A stretch of DNA of 64,000 nt from Sphaerochaeta associata (GTDB lineage: Bacteria > Spirochaetota > Spirochaetia > Sphaerochaetales > Sphaerochaetaceae), in the NCBI RefSeq assembly GCF_022869165.1, contig NZ_CP094929.1:1426001-1490000 (forward strand), written 5' to 3'. The notes under the pieces are model-generated. The model worked only from the letters and a program-made list of their open reading frames with translations, did no database searches and was not told the DNA's origin. The position numbers were made by a program, and so were the translations under genes. Numbering within the stretch: the stretch's first letter is position 1; every line of letters starts with the position of its first letter. Of this stretch, positions 58,719 to 64,000 are shown in pieces.

Positions 58719-59406
58719 ACTCTTTTGGTTTGTAATGCTGCTATGTAATTTCACCTTGATCATGTTCGCTTTCCGGCGATGGGGAAAGCTCGGGCTTTTC
58801 ATCTGGGTTCCCATCAGCGTAATCGTGGCGAATATTCAGGTTACCAAGAATGTCATGCTCTTCGGTTTGGAAGCGACGCTGGGGAATATCGTCTATGCCA
58901 CCGGCTTCCTGGCAACCGATATCCTCACTGAATTCTATGGAAAGAAAGAGTCGGCAAAAGCGGTGGCCATCGGGTTTTTCAGTCTGCTCACCATGACGGT
59001 CCTGATGCAGGTGGCCCTTTTCTTTGAGCCTGCTACCTCGGATATCGCCCAACCTTCCCTGTCAGTGATTTTCGGTTTGATGCCCCGCATAGCCTTCGGT
59101 TCGTTGGTGGCGTATGTGATCAGCAACCTGCACGACATCTGGGCCTTCGATTTCTGGAAACGGAAGAGGCCCGGACGCAATACGCTGTGGCTTCGCAACA
59201 ATCTCAGTACGTTTGCAAGCCAGCTGATCGACACCTTGGTGTTCACCCTTATCGCGTTTTGGGGTGTGTACCCGACCGCTGTCCTGATCCAAATCATGCT
59301 CTCGACCTATCTGCTGAAATGGGTGGTTGCCATGCTGGATACTCCATTCATGTACCTTGCCAGGCACTGGTACGAAAACGGAAAGCTGCCTGCTAGCCCT
59401 ATTTAG
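58711..59406 (+). CDS. YhhQ/VUT-family queuosine precursor transporter
   Basis: 231 residues with about six membrane spans. The segments PISVIVANIQVTKNVMLFGLEATLGNIVYATGFLATDILTEFYG and LSTFASQLIDTLVFTLIAFWG are diagnostic of the family, whose E. coli member imports queuosine precursors. An in-frame ATG at 58702 is too close to AAGGA, so ATG 58711 is preferred. It overlaps the NTPase gene end. No queuosine synthesis gene is visible, so salvage rather than synthesis would fit. Confidence 0.88.
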   Translation: MNELFWFVMLLCNFTLIMFAFRRWGKLGLFIWVPISVIVANIQVTKNVMLFGLEATLGNIVYATGFLATDILTEFYGKKESAKAVAIGFFSLLTMTVLMQVALFFEPATSDIAQPSLSVIFGLMPRIAFGSLVAYVISNLHDIWAFDFWKRKRPGRNTLWLRNNLSTFASQLIDTLVFTLIAFWGVYPTAVLIQIMLSTYLLKWVVAMLDTPFMYLARHWYENGKLPASPI

Positions 59407-60205
59407 CAGGCAGAACGTCCCTCAACGCCTTGATACAAGTCTTTGTACCTGCATAAAAGGAAGGGGAGAAGGGTTTTCGTTCCAAAAGGAATGCATCATC
59501 ATAGATGAAAGGTGTCCCGTCGACATACTCGATATCCATGCCCACGCTGAGCAGTGCGGCATGAGCGGCAGCAATATCCCACACATAGCAGCTCTGGTTC
59601 ACACACCCTTGGATGTGGTCATAGAGCATTGGGCTGAGCATGTGCAGTATCGAGGAGCCGAATATTCGGATTTTTCCTTCAAAACGGGAGAAATCCATCA
59701 GCCGCTGGCCGCTTGAGCCCATGGTGATCTGGTGGGGGAAATCCTTGTCGGTGGAAGGGGAGAACCTCCTGCCGTTGATGGTCAGCTCCTTGCCCGGATC
59801 CAGACGCAAAAACAGCTCCTCCTCGCCGATTCCCCAGCGCGGTGCGCTGATCATGGCCCCGACAGGCTTTCTGTTCCTGTCCAGGATGCCCAGGGCGACA
59901 GCCCAGGAAGGCAGGCCTTGCGAGTAGACATCGGTCCCGTCGATCGGATCCAGGACAAAGGTGTACGGGGCATCCTCCCTGAAGGGGGTGAGCGTCTCTT
60001 CGCTGATGATGTTCACATCCTCAAAGAGATCGGCTACCACGCCTAGAATCCGACGCGATATGGCCAAGTCCGTTTCAGTGATGACCGTTCCATCGTTCTT
60101 GTAGGAACGATGAATGAACATCTGTTGCTGTTTTGCTTGTCTGCCGGCGTCCTGTACAGCGGCAGCCAGTGCATCCAATGCCTTTTGGTCGAGTACTGTA
60201 TTCAT
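59399..60205 (-). CDS. Inositol monophosphatase/3'(2'),5'-bisphosphate nucleotidase family phosphatase
   Basis: 268 residues. Metal-binding motifs are complete: NDGTVITETDLAIS, ISEE, DPIDGTDVYSQGLPSWAV and YVWDIAAAHALL-like VWDIAAAHAALL. The family covers inositol phosphatases, CysQ-type PAP phosphatases and fructose-1,6-bisphosphatases; the sequence does not decide among them. Only a distant AAGG precedes the ATG. Its start codon overlaps the -35 region of the divergent mfd promoter. Confidence 0.85.
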   Translation of the reverse strand: MNTVLDQKALDALAAAVQDAGRQAKQQQMFIHRSYKNDGTVITETDLAISRRILGVVADLFEDVNIISEETLTPFREDAPYTFVLDPIDGTDVYSQGLPSWAVALGILDRNRKPVGAMISAPRWGIGEEELFLRLDPGKELTINGRRFSPSTDKDFPHQITMGSSGQRLMDFSRFEGKIRIFGSSILHMLSPMLYDHIQGCVNQSCYVWDIAAAHAALLSVGMDIEYVDGTPFIYDDAFLLERKPFSPSFYAGTKTCIKALRDVLPAK

Positions 60206-60233
60206 TGTCTTGCATAACCTTCTTGCTCATGAT
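60205..60233 (+). promoter_or_regulatory. Leaderless-type promoter of mfd
   Basis: TTGTCT (60205-60210), 17-bp spacer and CATGAT (60228-60233), then 6 nt to ATG 60240. Confidence 0.55.
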
Positions 60234-60239
60234 AGGGTA

Positions 60240-63200
60240 ATGGCGCTTATGCAAACGCCAATTTCCACCCTCGTCCAATCGTATATCAAAACCAGCAGTG
60301 CATACAAGGCATATGGAGTACAGACCAGACACATCCATATCCAAGGTCTTGAAGGCTATCCCTTGGCCCAGTTTCTCAGGTTGCTCAGCCGCAAGCAGAA
60401 GGGCAGGGTGTGGGCGGTCTGTCCAACCGAGGAGAGTGCGCAACAACTGCTCAAGGACAGCGGGTTTGCCGTTAACGGAGGGGAAGTCATGCAGACACCC
60501 CTTTCCAAGGATGAAACCAGAATCGTGTATCTGAGCGGCAACGGGCGAACATTGTACACCCCTTTCAGTGCCGATAATGTAGAGTATGACCAGCTTAATC
60601 GGCTGATGCAGATTCAGGAGATGAAGGAGGGGATGGTCATCACCCACCTCAGGCCGTTTGTCTCCCCGCTCGTAAGTCCGGCGACGCTGAAGAATGCCTC
60701 GCTTACCATCAAGGTTGGCTCCACTTTCGATAGTGCCTCATTTTCCCGGCTTCTCACCAATGCAGGGTATGTGCATACGGTTTCAACCTCAACGATGGGA
60801 GAGTACTCGCTGCGCGGAGAAGTACTGGATATATTCCCCTATGAGAGCGAGTATCCCTATCGAATATATGCAGACTGGGATACGGTGGGCAAGATCGCCC
60901 GATACAATCCCATCACCCAGGAGAGCCTCAGCACAACAGGCAAGCTCACCCTCTCCTTGGTGGATGCTTCCAGCAATCTGGAAACCTGCTCGATCGGGGA
61001 GTATTTGAGTGAAGACGACCTGTTTTGCTTCGTCGGTGACCAGAGGCTTGCCACCAGTTTTCACAGTCTCCAAGTGGAAGCAAAAGCCCTTTACAGACAG
61101 GCATTTCTCCAAGACCGTGAGGCCGTCAAGCCCGATGCTCTGCTCTTTGATTTCCCTTCCTTTCAGAAAGAGTGCTCAAGCAGCATGACCATACATGACA
61201 TTGCAGGACAAAACCCGGAGGCTTTTCGGTTCGATATCGAAGGCCCCCGTTCGTATTTCGGAAACTTCACCTTACTCAAGGAGGACCTGAAGAGTCTTCA
61301 CAAGCAGGGCTGGAGTGTTGTGGTTTTTACCGAAAACCAGCTGCAGAAACAGCGCCTGATGCAGATGCTCGGCGCCTTTCCGTTCCTCGGTTGGGAGGAC
61401 AGGGCCATCAGCGGCGGGTTTGGAATCCCCTCGCTGAAAGTGGTTGCCATTTGTGAGCACGAGATTTTCGGACGCAGGCGTCAGGTCGTCAAAACGCTGC
61501 AGCATACCCAGACCTCTCCGCTCGACTCCTTCGTGGATCTTAATGAAGGCGACTATGTTGTGCACGTCAACTATGGAGTCGGCCAATTTGTGAAAATCGA
61601 CCGTGTTTCCAGCTTCGACCGTGAGCGTGACTTCATCAAGATAGCCTATGCCGACAACGAGATGTTGTACGTCCCCATCGAGCAGGCCAACTTGGTTCAG
61701 CGCTACATCGGCAGCGACACCGGTCTTCCGAAAAAGGACAAGCTCGGCGGCCAAGGATGGGAGAACAAGAAAGCCAAGGCCCGCAAGAACGCCGAGGACC
61801 TGGCCAAACATCTGATATCCCTCTATGCAAAGCGAAAAAACAGCGTCGGATTTGCCTTTCCCAAGGACACCGACTGGCAATTGCAGTTCGAAGCCTCCTT
61901 TCCCTTTGATGAGACGGCGGACCAACTCACCTGTATCGAGGACATCAAGGACGATATGGAAAAACCCATCGTCATGGACCGTCTGGTTTGCGGTGATGTG
62001 GGGTATGGAAAAACTGAAATTGCATTCCGCGCTGTTTTCAAAGCAGTGATGGGCGGCAAGCAGGTGGCCTTTCTTGCTCCCACCACCATTTTGGCGGAGC
62101 AGCACTACCAGAACTTTCTCAAGCGATTGGGAACCTTTCCGGTACGCTGTGCGCAGTTATCGCGCATTGTAGCGAAGAAAGAGCAGAAGCAGACACTCCT
62201 TGGTGTTGCAGAAGGCAAGGTCGATGTTTTGTTTGGAACCCATAGGATTTTACAGAAGGACATCATCTACCGTGACCTGGGCCTGTTGGTTGTGGATGAG
62301 GAGCAGCGCTTCGGAGTCAAGGACAAGGAGCGGATCAAGACTCTGAGAGCCAGCATCGATTCGCTGTCGCTGAGCGCAACCCCGATTCCCCGAACCCTGT
62401 ATATGTCGCTGCTCAAGATCCGTGATATGTCCCTGCTTGCCACTCCTCCCATCGCACGAAGGCCCATTCAGACGTATATCGGCGAGTATGACGAGCAGAC
62501 CATTGTGCGGGCCATCCGTGACGAAGTCGAACGGGGTGGACAGGTTTTCTTCCTCCACAATCGCATCGAGAGTCAGGACGAGGTGGTTTTCCAACTGACC
62601 AAATTATTGCCCGATGTCATTATCGAGAGCGCTCATGGGCAGATGGACAGCACCAAGCTCGAGGATACGATGCGCAGGTTCATCCATGAGGGAATCCAGG
62701 TGCTTGTTTCCACTACCATCATTGAGAACGGCATCGACATTCCCAATGTCAACACCATCATCATCGATCGTGCCGACCGTTACGGACTGAGCCAGTTGTA
62801 CCAGTTGCGCGGTAGAGTGGGGCGAAACGACAGCCAAGCGTATGCTTACCTCTTCTATCCTCAAGGCAGCGCTCTCAGTGAGATCGCTTTGAAACGGCTG
62901 AAGATCATCAGCGAGCACACCGAGCTCGGCAGCGGGTTCAAGGTGGCTATGAAGGACATGGAGCTCAGGGGGACTGGAAACCTGCTCGGCCGTGAGCAGA
63001 GCGGGCACCTGGCTTCGGTCGGTCTTGACATGTATATCCGCATCCTCGATGAGGCGATCAGGGACCTGCAGGCAGAAGGCGTCAGGGAAGAGGACAAGGA
63101 AGTGTTTCTGGAGCTTGACTATACAGGCTTTATTCCCGATACCTACATCAAGGCTCCCTCGGTTAAGTTTGACATCTATCGCAAGATTTCCTCCATTGTC

Positions 63201-63536
63201 AACGATGAACAGCTGCAGGGCCTTGCGAGTGAACTGTCCGACCGCTTCGGACCTCCTCCGGTCGAGGTTGCAAACCTGCTCTATATAGCCGAGATAAAAA
63301 TCATCTGCCGCAAGCTCTCCATCATCCATCTTTCCGACCGCAAGGGTGTGGTTTCCGTAGAGTTCGGCAAGGTAGCGGATTTGAATGTGAACAAGGTCAT
63401 GAATCTCATCGCCCTGAGCAACAAGAGCGTATGGCTTGATATGAGGCGCATGAATGTCATGTATTTGAAAACCGATGCGGTTTCACTCAAGGACAAGGCG
63501 TTGTTCCTGATGGAGAAGCTGCAAAGGTTGCTATAG
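60240..63536 (+). CDS. mfd: Transcription-repair coupling factor Mfd
   Basis: 1098 residues. An N-terminal UvrB-like region with GEYSLRGEVLDIFPYESEYPYRI is followed by the RNA-polymerase-interaction domain (about 420-520: LNEGDYVVHVNYGVGQFVKI). The RecG-like translocase has Walker A CGDVGYGKTEIA, the DEEQ box (VVDEEQRFGVKDKERIK), LSATPIPRTLYMSLLKIRDMS and the C-terminal motifs DIPNVNTIIIDRADRYGLSQLYQLRGRVGR. It removes stalled RNA polymerase and recruits UvrA. The frame is open from 60114, but those codons lie in the promoter and in the opposite gene; ATG 60240 (or 60249) is preferred. Confidence 0.96.
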   Translation: MALMQTPISTLVQSYIKTSSAYKAYGVQTRHIHIQGLEGYPLAQFLRLLSRKQKGRVWAVCPTEESAQQLLKDSGFAVNGGEVMQTPLSKDETRIVYLSGNGRTLYTPFSADNVEYDQLNRLMQIQEMKEGMVITHLRPFVSPLVSPATLKNASLTIKVGSTFDSASFSRLLTNAGYVHTVSTSTMGEYSLRGEVLDIFPYESEYPYRIYADWDTVGKIARYNPITQESLSTTGKLTLSLVDASSNLETCSIGEYLSEDDLFCFVGDQRLATSFHSLQVEAKALYRQAFLQDREAVKPDALLFDFPSFQKECSSSMTIHDIAGQNPEAFRFDIEGPRSYFGNFTLLKEDLKSLHKQGWSVVVFTENQLQKQRLMQMLGAFPFLGWEDRAISGGFGIPSLKVVAICEHEIFGRRRQVVKTLQHTQTSPLDSFVDLNEGDYVVHVNYGVGQFVKIDRVSSFDRERDFIKIAYADNEMLYVPIEQANLVQRYIGSDTGLPKKDKLGGQGWENKKAKARKNAEDLAKHLISLYAKRKNSVGFAFPKDTDWQLQFEASFPFDETADQLTCIEDIKDDMEKPIVMDRLVCGDVGYGKTEIAFRAVFKAVMGGKQVAFLAPTTILAEQHYQNFLKRLGTFPVRCAQLSRIVAKKEQKQTLLGVAEGKVDVLFGTHRILQKDIIYRDLGLLVVDEEQRFGVKDKERIKTLRASIDSLSLSATPIPRTLYMSLLKIRDMSLLATPPIARRPIQTYIGEYDEQTIVRAIRDEVERGGQVFFLHNRIESQDEVVFQLTKLLPDVIIESAHGQMDSTKLEDTMRRFIHEGIQVLVSTTIIENGIDIPNVNTIIIDRADRYGLSQLYQLRGRVGRNDSQAYAYLFYPQGSALSEIALKRLKIISEHTELGSGFKVAMKDMELRGTGNLLGREQSGHLASVGLDMYIRILDEAIRDLQAEGVREEDKEVFLELDYTGFIPDTYIKAPSVKFDIYRKISSIVNDEQLQGLASELSDRFGPPPVEVANLLYIAEIKIICRKLSIIHLSDRKGVVSVEFGKVADLNVNKVMNLIALSNKSVWLDMRRMNVMYLKTDAVSLKDKALFLMEKLQRLL

Positions 63537-63544
63537 GAGTAATG

Positions 63545-64000
63545 ATGCAGGAAAACCAAGGAACGATTTTCCATGATATCCCGGAGTTGGAGTGGGTGGA
63601 AACCAAGGAGGAAGGGAAGGCGAGACCCATCAAGAGCTATGTGCTCAGGGGGGCCTACCTTCGTACCTACCAGACGGAGGCCATCCGTCGCTACTATACC
63701 ACCTACGGCATCCCCTTCAAGCCGGGCCTGCTCGATTGGAAGCAGGTTTTCGGGAACGACAAACCCGTTGTAATCGAGATCGGCTTTGGGATGGGAACGG
63801 CGACCGCACGGATTGCGAAAGAGCGCAACCAGTACAACTATCTCGGCTTGGAGGTGTTTCTATCGGGGTTCGCCAAGCTGCTCCATGCCGTGGGAGAAGG
63901 AAAACTGGATAATGTAAGATTGATGCGTTTTGATGCCGTAGAGGTGCTGACCAACATGGTTGAAGACGCAAGTGTTGCAGGGTTTCATATATTCTTCCCA
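63545..64000 (+). CDS. trmB: tRNA (guanine-N7-)-methyltransferase, N-terminal part (cut by right edge)
   Basis: 152 residues are visible. The SAM-binding segment VVIEIGFGMGTATARIAKERNQ followed by YLGLEVF and, at the very end, FHIFFP (the start of the family motif IxFPDPWxKxxH) identify TrmB, which makes m7G46 in tRNA. ATG 63545 has AGGAG 5 nt upstream and lies 8 nt after mfd, so it is the next gene of that operon. The N-terminal 60 residues before the methyltransferase fold are longer than in many homologues. Confidence 0.9.
   Translation, partial: MQENQGTIFHDIPELEWVETKEEGKARPIKSYVLRGAYLRTYQTEAIRRYYTTYGIPFKPGLLDWKQVFGNDKPVVIEIGFGMGTATARIAKERNQYNYLGLEVFLSGFAKLLHAVGEGKLDNVRLMRFDAVEVLTNMVEDASVAGFHIFFP

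Noticed and set aside
60114-60239. N-terminal extension of Mfd
   Set aside because: It lies in the opposite phosphatase gene and the promoter; the Mfd N-terminus is complete from 60240.
61272-62105. A 277-codon minus-strand frame, plus another at 62604-63329
   Set aside because: Antisense to mfd.
1-64000. tRNA, rRNA, CRISPR array, prophage, insertion sequence or replication origin
   Set aside because: No cloverleaf, repeat-spacer array, transposase, integrase or DnaA-box cluster was seen while reading the gaps. dnaB is present as part of the S6 operon and does not by itself indicate an origin.

Overview
The window is about 64 kb of roughly 50% G+C, gene-dense bacterial chromosome. No phage, insertion sequence, CRISPR array, rRNA or tRNA gene was recognised. 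The gene orders rpsB-tsf-frr-uppS-cdsA-dxr-rseP and rpsF-ssb-rpsR-(membrane protein)-rplI-dnaB, together with a bacterial XPB helicase, fit the Spirochaetota. The metabolic genes (citrate synthase, aconitase, isocitrate dehydrogenase, argG, shikimate genes) suggest a free-living Sphaerochaeta-like member rather than a host-restricted one. This assignment is inference from gene content; no marker was compared against a database.

Layout. 0-5.3 kb: the start of a type III glutamine synthetase, then four related secreted beta-rich proteins, one of them broken by a frameshift. 5.3-11.8 kb: uvrD-type helicase, a small membrane exporter, a DUF362 ferredoxin, an rRNA cytosine methyltransferase, a CcdA/TlpA thiol-redox pair and a hemolysin III protein. 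11.9-15.4 kb: a polar amino-acid ABC transporter with two binding proteins. Three of its genes have their own promoter, each overlaid by two ARG-box-like operators with the same 18-bp gap. 15.5-22.4 kb: a PAP2-like protein, an MFS transporter, aconitase plus an NAD-type isocitrate dehydrogenase, a HAD phosphatase and citrate synthase, forming the oxidative route to 2-oxoglutarate. 22.5-34.8 kb: a zinc-sensor-type ArsR protein, guanine deaminase, argG (also with ARG boxes), an ABC exporter, a HAD phosphatase, hflK-hflC, metG, a FemAB-like transferase and murD. 34.9-39.3 kb: a 29-residue bS22/COX24-like protein and the S6 operon through dnaB. 39.3-46.5 kb: rseP back to rpsB on the minus strand, then maf. 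46.5-60.2 kb: an ABC-F ATPase, the aroDE fusion, an XPB-partner protein with XPB, aroC, aroK, a dNTP hydrolase, nrdR, an ACT-domain protein/NTPase/YhhQ operon and an IMPase-family phosphatase. 60.2-64 kb: mfd and the start of trmB.

Two regulatory patterns run through the window. First, ARG-box-like operators with one fixed geometry join the amino-acid transporter (11.9-15.5 kb) to argG (24.7 kb). With the 2-oxoglutarate branch and glutamine synthetase, this gives the region a nitrogen/arginine theme. Second, at least eight genes have a sigma70-type promoter whose -10 box lies only 5-7 nt before the start codon and have no Shine-Dalgarno sequence. They are therefore predicted to be transcribed as leaderless mRNAs, beside neighbours with ordinary AGGAG sites. 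All promoter, operator and terminator calls are by eye.
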